Assembly: GCA_013298545.1 (NCBI GenBank)
Contig: JAAFIA010000003.1
Span: forward strand, 48,847-112,846
Direction of reading: 5' to 3'
Length of the DNA: 64,000 nt
Origin: Bacteroidota bacterium
Lineage (GTDB): Bacteria > Bacteroidota > Bacteroidia > Palsa-965
In this document: positions 16,707-25,976 of the stretch, piece by piece
How positions within the stretch are numbered: the first letter of the stretch is position 1
Layout: the number at the start of each line of letters is the position of its first letter
The notes under the pieces: model-generated
Database searches by the model: none
The model's input: the letters and a program-made list of their open reading frames with translations, nothing else
What the model was told of the DNA's origin: nothing
Program-made: the position numbers and the translations under genes

Positions 16707-17525
16707 ATGCTTTCAAAAAATCTCGAAATAGCCATTCATGCTGCGCTACAAGCTGGCGAAAAAATACGCACGATTTATCGAGAGGAGGAACATGGTGTTT
16801 CGTATAAAACAGATAATAGTCCGCTAACCCGCGCCGATAGCGCCGCGCACGATTGCATTGCCAGTTATCTTGCAGAAACAAAAATCCCCTTGTTGAGTGA
16901 AGAGGATGCACGTAATCATGGATTTGAAGAACGCAAAAACTGGTCGCGCTGTTGGATCGTTGATCCACTTGATGGTACAAAAGAATTTATCAAACGCAAT
17001 GGTGAGTTTACCGTGAACATTGCACTAGCAGCAAATGGTGTGCCCATGCTCGGTGTTATCTATGCGCCGATTCTTGATGTCTTGTATTTTGCCGAAAAAG
17101 ATGCAGGGGCATTTCTCATCCGAAACACCAAAGACGATGCTTATTCTAGCGAAATGATGCGCGCAAAGGCGATTTCACTTCCTTTGCAGCCGCTTCCCCA
17201 AATTTGTACGGTTGTTGGAAGCCGCTCACATGCTTCGTCGGAAACGGATGCGTTTGTAGAACAATTGCGAACAGGTTTCGGAACAGTTGATTTTATTGCT
17301 GCGGGCAGTTCACTCAAATTTGGGTTGATTGCCGAAGGCAAAGCGCATGTTTATCCACGCTTCGCACCTACCATGGAATGGGATACTGCGGCAGGACAAA
17401 TTATTGTGGCAGAAAGTGGCGGAAACATGATCGATTACCACGCTAAAAAACCAATGACCTACAACCGCGAAGAATTGCGAAATGATTGGTTTTTAGCTGT
17501 AGCAAAAGGCTTCAATACCCGATAA
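16707..17525 (+). CDS. cysQ: 3'(2'),5'-bisphosphate nucleotidase CysQ
   Basis: A 272-residue inositol-monophosphatase-fold enzyme that hydrolyses PAP to AMP in sulfur metabolism. The metal-binding motif DPLDGTKEFIKRNGEFTVNI (from about residue 87) and the C-terminal EWDTAAGQIIVAESGG (from about 224) identify CysQ. The ATG at 16707 gives the normal length. An alternative ATG at 16677 overlaps the recJ stop and would add ten residues. Confidence 0.93.
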   Translation: MLSKNLEIAIHAALQAGEKIRTIYREEEHGVSYKTDNSPLTRADSAAHDCIASYLAETKIPLLSEEDARNHGFEERKNWSRCWIVDPLDGTKEFIKRNGEFTVNIALAANGVPMLGVIYAPILDVLYFAEKDAGAFLIRNTKDDAYSSEMMRAKAISLPLQPLPQICTVVGSRSHASSETDAFVEQLRTGFGTVDFIAAGSSLKFGLIAEGKAHVYPRFAPTMEWDTAAGQIIVAESGGNMIDYHAKKPMTYNREELRNDWFLAVAKGFNTR

Positions 17526-17538
17526 AAACAAGGGGCCT

Positions 17539-17709
17539 CTATGGGATGCGGTAGATCACGATTGTACTCTCAGGAAAATAGTTCCTCAAAAATTCGTCTG
17601 GTCGGTACCAAACACAATATACGATTGTACCGTTGATAGATTCTACCGTCATGGTAGGGCCACCTGATTTGAGGCGAACAGTATCGCCAATAGAAAAGAG
17701 AGCTGCCAT
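17539..17709 (-). CDS. DUF2158 family small protein (56 aa)
   Basis: A 56-residue open frame. The sequence begins MAALFSIGDTVRLKSGGPTM and continues TVESI, then a V.CVWY segment: the YodC/DUF2158 pattern (GD.V.LKSGGP.MTV). Such proteins are predicted to be small SH3-like beta barrels with no known activity. It is the second of a tandem pair with the paralogue at 17778-17951; the two share the N-terminal half almost residue for residue. Confidence 0.8.
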   Translation of the reverse strand: MAALFSIGDTVRLKSGGPTMTVESINGTIVYCVWYRPDEFLRNYFPESTIVIYRIP

Positions 17710-17777
17710 TCAATATAAATGTGGTTAATGTTAATTGAATTCTATAGGTATTGGCAAAAGCACATCAACACCTTTTA

Positions 17778-17951
17778 CTATAATGGAACACGAATTAATA
17801 CCAATGTCTCTGGTGGAAATTTATTCCTATAATACTCATCGTTTATAGACCAAATGCAGTGCACGACTTGTCCTTGAATGGACTCAACTGTCATGGAAGG
17901 GCTTCCGGATTTCAATTGAACCGTATCGCCGATAGAAAATAAAAATGCCAT
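17778..17951 (-). CDS. DUF2158 family small protein (57 aa)
   Basis: A 57-residue protein starting MAFLFSIGDTVQLKSGSPSM. Its core matches DUF2158 (YodC-like); the second Gly of the usual SGGP is Ser here. The ATG at 17951 is preferred to a longer frame because it aligns with the start of the neighbour at 17709. The two genes lie 68 nt apart in the same direction, a recent tandem duplication by appearance. Confidence 0.82.
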   Translation of the reverse strand: MAFLFSIGDTVQLKSGSPSMTVESIQGQVVHCIWSINDEYYRNKFPPETLVLIRVPL

Positions 17952-18161
17952 AATTTGAGGTGTAGGTTGATACAATATTACATTGTAAAAAAGCAAAAGT
18001 CAAGTAGTTGTTCATAATTATTGGTATTTGATGGGCAAAAAAATCAATCCTCATTAATCGCCTCAAGTATTTAAACACCAACGCCCGAATGTCCTACTGC
18101 GAAATAAAACTAGGTTATCCGCATTTTTTTTGGGATTTTTACGCCTCATTTTTAGGCACTC

Positions 18162-18947
18162 ATGCACGAAAGACATTCCAACCGCGAACAGTATTTTGAA
18201 GAACAAAGTACCGTAACTAAAAAATACGTCATTCCGTTTATCGAAGATGTTCGTCCGGTTACCGCAGCACTACATGTTGCCGAAATTGGTTGTGGAGAGG
18301 CCGGAAACCTCAAGCCATTTGTAGATATGGGCTGTAAAGTTGTAGGCATCGATCTTGCTCCAAACAAAATCGAAAACGGAAAGAAATTTTACGCCAATCA
18401 TCCCAACAAAAACAACATCACATTAATTGCTGAGGACATTTACAAGATTGACCCGAATGCGTTCCCGAAATTTGATCTGATTGTGATGCGCGATGTGATA
18501 GAACATATTCCAAATCAAGATCTGTTTATGGCGCGACTAAAAGATTTTCTCGCACCTGATGGCATCATCTTTTTTGCCTATCCACCTTGGCGTATGCCTT
18601 TTGGTGGGCATCAGCAAATTTGCATCAATACGTTTATGAGTAAAATGCCTTATACGCATTTGCTCCCGCGTTGGCTGTATTTTGGCATGATGCGTTGGTT
18701 GGGCGAAAGCAAGGAAAAAATCGTGAGTCTGACAGAGGTTCGCGATACTGGCATTAGCATCAATACGTTCAATGGCTTGGTGAAAAAACACGAGTATGTT
18801 TTCAAAAAACAGGTGTATTATTTCATCAATCCAAACTACGAAATCAAGTTTAAACTCAAACCACGCGTGCTTTCGCCCTTATTCAATATTCCTTGGTTGC
18901 GCGATTTTTTCGTAACGACGTATTATAACATTATTGGATTGAAGTAG
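18162..18947 (+). CDS. Class I SAM-dependent methyltransferase
   Basis: A 261-residue soluble methyltransferase. Motif I, VAEIGCGEAGNL, lies at about 38-49, followed by VVGIDLAP and, at motif IV, FDLIVMRDVIEHIPN. The C-terminal half (HQQICINTFMSKMPYTHLLP) resembles methyltransferases that act on small molecules or polysaccharide precursors, but the substrate cannot be named. It stands alone between the DUF2158 pair and the DarTG locus. Confidence 0.85.
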   Translation: MHERHSNREQYFEEQSTVTKKYVIPFIEDVRPVTAALHVAEIGCGEAGNLKPFVDMGCKVVGIDLAPNKIENGKKFYANHPNKNNITLIAEDIYKIDPNAFPKFDLIVMRDVIEHIPNQDLFMARLKDFLAPDGIIFFAYPPWRMPFGGHQQICINTFMSKMPYTHLLPRWLYFGMMRWLGESKEKIVSLTEVRDTGISINTFNGLVKKHEYVFKKQVYYFINPNYEIKFKLKPRVLSPLFNIPWLRDFFVTTYYNIIGLK

Positions 18948-19027
18948 ATTGGCTAACCCTAAAAAGGCGAGATGCAATAATATTAAGTTTGCGTTGAACT
19001 AAGCCATGAATAATTTAATTTTAGGAA

Positions 19028-19651
19028 ATGGTTGATTTGAATAAAATATATCTGTTTCGTATGATCCATATTGAGAATATCCCACATGTTCTTAAACATG
19101 GTATTACACATTCAACCTCCATCAATTCGAATCCTCAGTATAAACCCATCGGTGATAGCAGTATAATTAAAACTCGAAATAAATTTACATTAAAGAATGG
19201 CAGAGCGTTAGGTGACTACATTCCATTTTATTTTGGTGTAAGGACCCCAATGCTATATGTTATTCAAAAAGGCTATAAAATGGTAGCTTCAACACCTGCT
19301 GAGGATATTGTGTACTGCATAAGTTCCGTTCAAAAAATCATAGACCTTGAATTAGATTTTGTATTCACCAATGGTCATGCCGTTGATGGCTTTAGTTCTC
19401 AATACACTAATACAGATATCGGCGATATTGGTAGCATTTTAGATATGAATGCAATCCAGGCAAAGTATTGGAATGACGAAAAGGACTTAGACAAAAAACG
19501 CAGAAAAGAAGCTGAATTTTTAGTCCTGGGTGATATTGCTATCGGTGGTATTTTAGGTTATTCTACATACAATGAAAATGCAAAAAACAAAATAATAAAT
19601 TGGGGTCTTAATAAAGACAGCATTGCTATCAGACCAGATTTCTATTTTTAA
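19028..19651 (+). CDS. darT: DarT family ssDNA thymidine ADP-ribosyltransferase toxin
   Basis: A 207-residue DarT (DUF4433) toxin. The NAD-binding segment DYIPFYFGVRTPMLYVI (63-79) and the conserved EAEFLV (161-166, with the catalytic Glu) are both intact. DarT transfers ADP-ribose from NAD to thymidine in single-stranded DNA and blocks replication; family members act in phage defence. The start is 3 nt into a short AT-rich leader with no clear competitor. The antitoxin gene follows after 3 nt. Base composition is more AT-rich than neighbouring housekeeping genes, consistent with acquisition. Confidence 0.92.
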   Translation: MVDLNKIYLFRMIHIENIPHVLKHGITHSTSINSNPQYKPIGDSSIIKTRNKFTLKNGRALGDYIPFYFGVRTPMLYVIQKGYKMVASTPAEDIVYCISSVQKIIDLELDFVFTNGHAVDGFSSQYTNTDIGDIGSILDMNAIQAKYWNDEKDLDKKRRKEAEFLVLGDIAIGGILGYSTYNENAKNKIINWGLNKDSIAIRPDFYF

Positions 19652-19654
19652 TAT

Positions 19655-20686
19655 ATGATACACTACCAAATAGGCAACTTGTTAGACAGCGAAGCAGAAG
19701 CTTTGGTCAACACCGTCAATACCCTCGGAGTAATGGGCAAAGGTATTGCCTTGCAGTTTAAAAACCTGTTTCCTAACAATTTCAAATTGTATTACAATGC
19801 TTGCAAAAATAAAGAAGTGCAGGTAGGTAAACTTTTTGTTACTGAAGAAACCTTGTTGACAGGTAAAAAAATCATCATAAATTTTCCTACAAAAACCAAT
19901 TGGCGTTTACCCTCCGAATATCAATACATTGAAGTTGGTTTGACCGAATTAGTGAAAGTTATCGAAGAGAAAAAAATAAAATCAATTGCTATTCCTCCAT
20001 TGGGTTCGGGCAACGGCGGGCTTGATTGGAACAAAGTCAAACAGATATTGGAAAAACATCTAACGAATGTAGATTGTGATATTTGGATATATGAACCTAG
20101 TGTTGCTATGCAAGAGATTCTAAAAAAAGAACGTGTAAAGTTGACTCCTGCAAGGGCCATGTTATTATCAGTTTTGTATGAATTAGTTCGTAATGGCGAA
20201 TTTGTATCGGAATTTTCTTCTGAAAAAATCGCTTACTTCTTGCAACGATTTGGTGCAAAAGACACATTCAAATTAGAGTTTCAGCCTAATTTTTATGGGC
20301 CTTATTCAGGTAAAGTAAAACACGTTTTATATTACTTAAACGGTAGTTATATCATGGGTTATAGTGCTAAAGACAAAAAGCCATTTGAAGAATTGGGCTT
20401 AATTCCTGATGCCGAATTAGAAGTAAATGCTTTTTTAGATAGTCCAGAAAATTCAAGCTATAAAAGTATCGTAGAAAAAACCAAATCGTTCTTAACCGGA
20501 TTTTATTCCCCTTTTGGTTTAGAGCTACTCTCTACAATCGACTTTATAATTTCTGAAAAGAAAGTCTATTCACAAGAAGATATCGCTCAGGAACTAGAAA
20601 ACTGGAGCGACAGAAAGAAAACGCTATTTAATAATCCAAAATTTATCAAAATAGCAATTGAAAATTTGCATTCATACCTGAATTAA
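19655..20686 (+). CDS. darG: DarG antitoxin: macrodomain plus C-terminal DarT-binding domain
   Basis: A 343-residue two-domain protein. The N-terminal macrodomain (about 1-150) contains NTVNTLGVMGKGIALQFK and PPLGSGNGGLDW and removes ADP-ribose from DNA. The C-terminal domain (about 160-343, starting TPARAMLLSVLYELVRNG) matches the DarG part that binds and inhibits DarT directly. Both layers of neutralisation are therefore present. It is co-directional with darT at 3 nt and should be co-transcribed with it. Confidence 0.92.
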   Translation: MIHYQIGNLLDSEAEALVNTVNTLGVMGKGIALQFKNLFPNNFKLYYNACKNKEVQVGKLFVTEETLLTGKKIIINFPTKTNWRLPSEYQYIEVGLTELVKVIEEKKIKSIAIPPLGSGNGGLDWNKVKQILEKHLTNVDCDIWIYEPSVAMQEILKKERVKLTPARAMLLSVLYELVRNGEFVSEFSSEKIAYFLQRFGAKDTFKLEFQPNFYGPYSGKVKHVLYYLNGSYIMGYSAKDKKPFEELGLIPDAELEVNAFLDSPENSSYKSIVEKTKSFLTGFYSPFGLELLSTIDFIISEKKVYSQEDIAQELENWSDRKKTLFNNPKFIKIAIENLHSYLN

Positions 20687-20808
20687 AAGAAGAGATATAA
20701 TTCCATTTGTTTCCCGTGATTCTACCGAAAAGCCATTTCTAATCGCTTTTCGCGGCTGTTTTCTTATCATTTCTGCTGCTTTTTCTGCCATTTCCGGCAG
20801 TAAAAACG

Positions 20809-20816
20809 TACTTTTG
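20809..20816 (+). promoter_or_regulatory. -7 box (TACTTTTG) upstream of gmd
   Basis: TACTTTTG fits TAnnTTTG and ends 19 nt before the gmd ATG. No convincing TTTG at the -33 position was found. Confidence 0.5.
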
Positions 20817-20835
20817 TTACTCCAGAAATTTCTTT

Positions 20836-21924
20836 ATGGCTAAAACAGCACTCATTACCGGAGTAACGGGTCAAGACGGAGCTTATCTTGCAGAACTATT
20901 GCTTTCAAAAGGCTATCATGTACATGGTGTAAAACGCCGCAGTTCGATGTTCAATACACAGCGGATTGATCATTTGTACAAAGATCAACACGATGCGCAG
21001 GTGCGTTTCAAATTGCATTATGGCGACCTGACGGATTCGACTAATTTGATTCGCATCATTCAAGAAGTTCAACCGGACGAGATTTATAATTTGGCGGCAC
21101 AATCACATGTGAAAGTTTCGTTTGAAACTCCAGAATATACGGCCAACGCTGATGCGATTGGTACCTTGCGTTTGCTCGAAGCGATTCGCATTCTCAACTT
21201 GACAGAAAAGACGCGTTTTTATCAAGCTTCTACTTCAGAGTTGTATGGCTTGGTTCAAGCTGTTCCGCAAAATGAAGAAACGCCTTTTTATCCACGTAGT
21301 CCGTATGGCGTTGCTAAATTATACGCTTACTGGATTACCAAAAATTACCGCGAAGCGTATGGTATTTATGCGTGTAATGGAATTTTATTCAATCACGAAA
21401 GTCCTATTCGTGGCGAAACATTTGTAACGCGAAAAATTACACGCGCAGCAGCAAAAATAAAACTCGGTCTTCAAGATAAATTATACTTAGGCAATCTGGA
21501 TGCAGAACGCGATTGGGGCCATGCACGCGATTACGTGGAAGGCATGTGGTTGATGATGCAACAAGAAAAGCCTGACGATTATGTATTGGCCACCGGCATT
21601 AAAATTACCGTTCGTCAGTTTGTCGATTGGGCTTTTGCCGAAGTGGGAATCACACTTTCTTGGAAAGGCGAAGGCATTGATGAGAAAGGCTACGATGCGT
21701 CAACTGGAAATTCGCTTGTTGAAATTGATCCGCGTTATTTCCGCCCAACTGAAGTTGATTTGCTCGTTGGCGATGCGTCGAAAGCTGAAAAAAATCTGGG
21801 CTGGAAACCGAAATTAAGTGTTGCTGAGTTGGTCAAAGAAATGGTCCAATCGGATTTGCGTTTGTTTGAAAAAGACAAGTACTTGCTCGATGGTGGCCAT
21901 GAAGTCAATCAGTTTCACGAATAA
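20836..21924 (+). CDS. gmd: GDP-mannose 4,6-dehydratase
   Basis: A 362-residue SDR enzyme converting GDP-mannose to GDP-4-keto-6-deoxy-mannose, the first step to GDP-fucose. Seen: the Rossmann motif [15 protein letters not shown] near the N-terminus, STSELYG (catalytic Thr/Ser and Glu), [12 protein letters not shown] (catalytic Tyr and Lys) and [16 protein letters not shown]. It is followed by the GDP-fucose synthase gene, completing the pathway. The product probably feeds the surface polysaccharide genes downstream. Confidence 0.96.
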   Translation: MAKTALITGVTGQDGAYLAELLLSKGYHVHGVKRRSSMFNTQRIDHLYKDQHDAQVRFKLHYGDLTDSTNLIRIIQEVQPDEIYNLAAQSHVKVSFETPEYTANADAIGTLRLLEAIRILNLTEKTRFYQASTSELYGLVQAVPQNEETPFYPRSPYGVAKLYAYWITKNYREAYGIYACNGILFNHESPIRGETFVTRKITRAAAKIKLGLQDKLYLGNLDAERDWGHARDYVEGMWLMMQQEKPDDYVLATGIKITVRQFVDWAFAEVGITLSWKGEGIDEKGYDASTGNSLVEIDPRYFRPTEVDLLVGDASKAEKNLGWKPKLSVAELVKEMVQSDLRLFEKDKYLLDGGHEVNQFHE

Positions 21925-22015
21925 CATGTCCATTCACCTTCCGCGTTTTGATGCGCAAAAAATAAAAAGCGACAAAGCTGTTAAAACAGCAACCGATTCG
22001 AGGAACACATTTCGT

Positions 22016-22966
22016 ATGGAAAAAAAATCACGTATTTATATTGCTGGGCATCGAGGCATGGTGGGTTCTGCTATTCTGCGAAACTTAACAGCACGTGGCT
22101 TTACCGAATTTATAACACGCACCTCGAAAGAACTTGACTTACGTTCGCAACAACAGGTGCACGATTTTTTCGCGCAAGAAAAACCAGATTACGTTTTTCT
22201 TGCAGCAGCCAAAGTGGGCGGCATTCACGCCAACAATACATACCGCGCCGAATTTTTGTATGACAATTTGATGATTCAAAACAATGTGATTGATGCCGCT
22301 CATAAAAATGGCGTGCAGAAATTATTGTTCCTTGGATCAACATGTATTTATCCGAAACTTGCACCACAACCATTAAACGAATCGTATTTGCTTACTGGCG
22401 AACTAGAACCGACCAACGAGCCGTATGCAATTGCAAAAATTGCGGGCATCAAAATGTGTGATGCGTATCGTGCTCAATACGGAAGTCATTTCATTTCGTG
22501 CATGCCCACCAATCTGTATGGCCCAAACGACAATTACGATTTAAACAATTCGCATGTGCTGCCGGCTTTGCTACGCAAATTTCATGTAGCCAAAGCAACA
22601 AATGCTCCCACCGTTGAAGTTTGGGGATCGGGCACGCCCTTGCGCGAATTTCTGCATGTGGACGATATGGCCGATGCTTGCGTGCATTTGATGTTGCATT
22701 GGGATCAGGCTGGCTTCGTGAATGTTGGAACAGGCAGCGAAATCAGTATTCGTGGTTTGGCCGAATTGATTGCAAGCGTTGTGGGTTTCACAGGCGAATT
22801 GAAATTCGATGCATCTAAGCCAGACGGAACGCCACGCAAACTTACCGATGTTTCCTTGTTGCATAGTTTGAACTGGAAACACAAAATTGAGTTGGAACAA
22901 GGTATTCGCGCAGTTTACCAAGAAGTCAAATCGCTCTTTGATGAACAAATGAAGAGCTTGGCATAA
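22016..22966 (+). CDS. fcl: GDP-L-fucose synthase
   Basis: A 316-residue SDR epimerase/reductase that finishes GDP-L-fucose. [10 protein letters not shown] (NADP-binding), [23 protein letters not shown] (Tyr and Lys of the active site) and [14 protein letters not shown] are all typical. The ATG at 22016 gives the family length. The frame is open further upstream, with an ATG at 21926 two bases after the gmd stop, but the extra 30 residues do not look like the family. Confidence 0.95.
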   Translation: MEKKSRIYIAGHRGMVGSAILRNLTARGFTEFITRTSKELDLRSQQQVHDFFAQEKPDYVFLAAAKVGGIHANNTYRAEFLYDNLMIQNNVIDAAHKNGVQKLLFLGSTCIYPKLAPQPLNESYLLTGELEPTNEPYAIAKIAGIKMCDAYRAQYGSHFISCMPTNLYGPNDNYDLNNSHVLPALLRKFHVAKATNAPTVEVWGSGTPLREFLHVDDMADACVHLMLHWDQAGFVNVGTGSEISIRGLAELIASVVGFTGELKFDASKPDGTPRKLTDVSLLHSLNWKHKIELEQGIRAVYQEVKSLFDEQMKSLA

Positions 22967-23075
22967 TAGCACAATTCCAAAGTACAATTTTTAGCTTTCT
23001 AAGTTCAATTGCGAAGTTTCAACGTACCGATTCAACATTCAACCGTAGATTACGCGAACAAATAAAACAAATACT

Positions 23076-24836
23076 ATGCGTCAGCATCTTTTGAAATGTG
23101 TTTTATTTTTTTCTTTTTGCTTGACGCTTGTTGTACATGCGCAGCAGGGTGTATTGCCCTTGAATCGGTCGTGGATGATGGAGAGTGAAGCGCATTATGT
23201 ACAGGGAAAAGGATTTTTATTGTCGCCCAATTTATTGATGTACGAAGCCGATACGGTTCTTCGTGCATTATATATTCCAGCCGATTCGATTCGCAAATAC
23301 GAAAACGATCAAACGGGTGCTTTGCAAATGGCATACGGCATGACGACCTCCATGCGGCCTTGGTTGGAGAATGGCCACCCGTTACGTCAAAACGGCACGT
23401 ATTACAACGCATCGGACAGACGCAACGAAACGGTTGGTGGTTTTGGAAACTGGGTGCGTAATTACCACACCCATAAAAGTTTTTTGCAAGTAGAACGCGA
23501 ACCACAAGGCGATGAACCGCTTTTCCGTTTGTACATTGATCCGTTGTTGAATTTACAAGCAGGTAAACTTGCTGGCGATACGTCTTCGGAGCGTTTGTAT
23601 GTGAATACGCGCGGGGTGCAAGCGCGGGGCGATATTGGAACAAAAATTTCGTTTGAAACGTCGTTCTTAGAAAATCAAGCTTTTTTTCCGGCTTACCTTG
23701 ATTCGTTTGCAATAGAACAATTGGTTGTTCCGGGCGCTGGTCGTTGGAAAACATTTAAACGCACAGGATACGATTACGCTTCGGCTTCTGGACAATTGAC
23801 GTATGCACCTTCGCGTTTTTTCTCGGCGCAAATCGGGCATGGGAAATTAGTTGTTGGCGATGGTTACCGTTCGCTCTTGCTTTCTGACAATAGCATGAAT
23901 TATCCGTTTGCGCGTTTCACGACGCGTTTTGGAAATTTTCAGTACACGAATATCTATGCGTCGCTGATGAATTTAATTCCGGGTGGTACGCAAACGCCTG
24001 TTGGTACCGAGCGTTTGTTTCAGAAAAAAATTGCGGCGTTTCAACATTTGGCGTGGCGGCCTGTTCGCGCGTTGGAGATTTCGTTCTTTCAAGGAATCAT
24101 GTGGGGACATACAAACGATCGCAACCAACAACAGTTTGGATTTAATTATTTCAATCCGTTGATTTTTTCAGCACTTCCGGTTTATGGCTTGCACAACGAA
24201 CGCAATTTTTTGATTGGTTTTAATTTACGTGCCGATTTGTTCCGTTGCTTAACGCTTTATGCGCAAGGCATGATGGATGAAAAAGGAAGCGGCGGCGCGA
24301 TGCGCAATAAAACGGGCTATCAGTTGGGCGCACGCTATTTCAATATGTTTGGTGTAAAACATTTACACGCGCAAGTGGAATACAATGCGGTTCGTCCATA
24401 CGCGTACCAGGCGAGCGATTCGTTGCAGGCGTGGACGCATTACAACCAACCGCTAGCGCATCCGCTGGGTGCAAATTTTACGGAGTTGGTTGGTTTTTTA
24501 AATTACCGCTGGAAGGCTATTTTTCTGGAAGCACGTTTCAGCACGGCAACGGTGGGCCGCGATTCGTCGGGCGTAAATTGGGGAAGCAACACCTTTCTTT
24601 CTGATCAAACTGCGACGCTTGGTTTTGAGGCGGATGGGAATAAACTAGGGCAAGGTGTGAGCAACACCATTACGACATTGGATGTGCATGTAGGCTATAC
24701 GATTTCGTACGCATCGAATCTAAATATTGTACTTGGTTATACGACGCGCGAAAATTCGGCCAAATTAGCGCCGCCAATGAAGATGGTTTATTTTTCGTTG
24801 CGAACTTCGCTGAGTAATTTTTACACGGATTTTTAA
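23076..24836 (+). CDS. RemB / Wzi-like outer membrane protein (586 aa)
   Basis: An exported protein with a signal peptide (1-22, ending VVHAQ) and alternating strands throughout, ending in a final aromatic strand (SLSNFYTDF), as in outer-membrane barrels. GHGKLVVGDGYRSLLLSDN and LAHPLGANFTE match the group annotated as gliding motility RemB and capsule-assembly Wzi-like proteins. A paralogue at 25976 shares these motifs, and an undecaprenyl-phosphate sugar transferase lies between them. Surface polysaccharide attachment or assembly is the likely role. The sequence does not tell RemB from Wzi. Confidence 0.75.
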   Translation: MRQHLLKCVLFFSFCLTLVVHAQQGVLPLNRSWMMESEAHYVQGKGFLLSPNLLMYEADTVLRALYIPADSIRKYENDQTGALQMAYGMTTSMRPWLENGHPLRQNGTYYNASDRRNETVGGFGNWVRNYHTHKSFLQVEREPQGDEPLFRLYIDPLLNLQAGKLAGDTSSERLYVNTRGVQARGDIGTKISFETSFLENQAFFPAYLDSFAIEQLVVPGAGRWKTFKRTGYDYASASGQLTYAPSRFFSAQIGHGKLVVGDGYRSLLLSDNSMNYPFARFTTRFGNFQYTNIYASLMNLIPGGTQTPVGTERLFQKKIAAFQHLAWRPVRALEISFFQGIMWGHTNDRNQQQFGFNYFNPLIFSALPVYGLHNERNFLIGFNLRADLFRCLTLYAQGMMDEKGSGGAMRNKTGYQLGARYFNMFGVKHLHAQVEYNAVRPYAYQASDSLQAWTHYNQPLAHPLGANFTELVGFLNYRWKAIFLEARFSTATVGRDSSGVNWGSNTFLSDQTATLGFEADGNKLGQGVSNTITTLDVHVGYTISYASNLNIVLGYTTRENSAKLAPPMKMVYFSLRTSLSNFYTDF

Positions 24837-24854
24837 ACGCAAGACAACAAGCGC

Positions 24855-25976
24855 ATGACGCATCTCCTACTCGCTCTGCTGACCTCGTTTTTTGTGGTTT
24901 TGATGGCCACGCCGTCGCTTATTAAAGTGGCCTTTTTGAAACGTTTGTTTGACGAACCGAATGAAGCACGAAAGTTGCACAAGCGTGTTGTGCCAACCAT
25001 TGGCGGCATCATCATTTTTGCGGCTACGATTTTTGCTTTTTCGTTGTGGTTTCCAGCGGGGCTTGATCCTTACGAAAAACTAAAACTTGGGGTGAAAGAT
25101 TTTCAATTTGTGTTGGCCACATTGATTCTGCTTTTTTTCGTGGGTGTAAAAGATGATATCATTGGAACGGCTCCGATTAAAAAATTAGCGGCGCATGTTG
25201 TGGTTGGGATGATTTTGGTGTTGATGGCGGAGATGCGCATTCGTGGCTTGCACGGCTTGTTTGGTGTGGATTCCATTCCGCTTTGGGCCAGTATTTTTCT
25301 TTCGCTGTTTACCTATATCGTTATTGTAAATGCGTTTAATTTGATTGACGGTGTGGATGGGCTTGCTGCGGGTGTTGGCTTAATTGCATCGCTTATTTTT
25401 GGCACCTTGTTTATGCTTGGTGGCGATTTGGTGATGGGGTTGTTGGGCTATTCGTTGGGTGGTGCGTTGGCGGCGTTTCTTGTTTTCAATTTTTCGCCTG
25501 CTCGAATTTTCATGGGCGATTCAGGATCGCTTTCCATTGGGTTGATTATTTGTATTCTGGCCATTCGTTTTGTAGAATTTAAGCCTGCGTCAGAATGCCC
25601 GTTGATTCTTCAGAAATTATTTACCCCTGTTACAACAATGGCGCTTCTGGCCTATCCACTTACAGATACCTTGCGTGTATTTATTTACCGCGCCATGAAA
25701 GGTGTTTCGCCGCTTTCTGCGGATCGCAATCACTTGCACCATTTTTTGATTGACTCTGGATTTTCGCACCGCACAACGGTAATTTCTATTTACATCGCAA
25801 CATTGTTTGTCTTTGGTGTTGCGTTTGCTTGCCGAAATTTACCGACCACTGCTGGCTTTTTCATTACGGGTGGTACGGTAATTTTCCTAATGCTATTGCC
25901 GATTTTTATTCGCAGAAATTACCGCAAAAAAAATCCTATCGTTTCTTCTCCTGTTTCACCAAACGAATCTGAGTGA
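24855..25976 (+). CDS. MraY/WecA-family undecaprenyl-phosphate glycosyl-1-phosphate transferase
   Basis: A 373-residue polytopic membrane enzyme with about ten hydrophobic segments. It carries the family motifs: VGVKDD (Asp pair), NAFNLIDGVDGLAAG, FMGDSGSLSIG and the C-terminal PLSADRNHLHH loop, which marks the WecA/TagO branch, not MraY. It should transfer a HexNAc-1-phosphate to undecaprenyl phosphate to start a glycan chain. It sits 18 nt after the first RemB/Wzi-like gene, and its TGA overlaps the ATG of the second (TGATG), so the three form an operon. Confidence 0.9.
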   Translation: MTHLLLALLTSFFVVLMATPSLIKVAFLKRLFDEPNEARKLHKRVVPTIGGIIIFAATIFAFSLWFPAGLDPYEKLKLGVKDFQFVLATLILLFFVGVKDDIIGTAPIKKLAAHVVVGMILVLMAEMRIRGLHGLFGVDSIPLWASIFLSLFTYIVIVNAFNLIDGVDGLAAGVGLIASLIFGTLFMLGGDLVMGLLGYSLGGALAAFLVFNFSPARIFMGDSGSLSIGLIICILAIRFVEFKPASECPLILQKLFTPVTTMALLAYPLTDTLRVFIYRAMKGVSPLSADRNHLHHFLIDSGFSHRTTVISIYIATLFVFGVAFACRNLPTTAGFFITGGTVIFLMLLPIFIRRNYRKKNPIVSSPVSPNESE

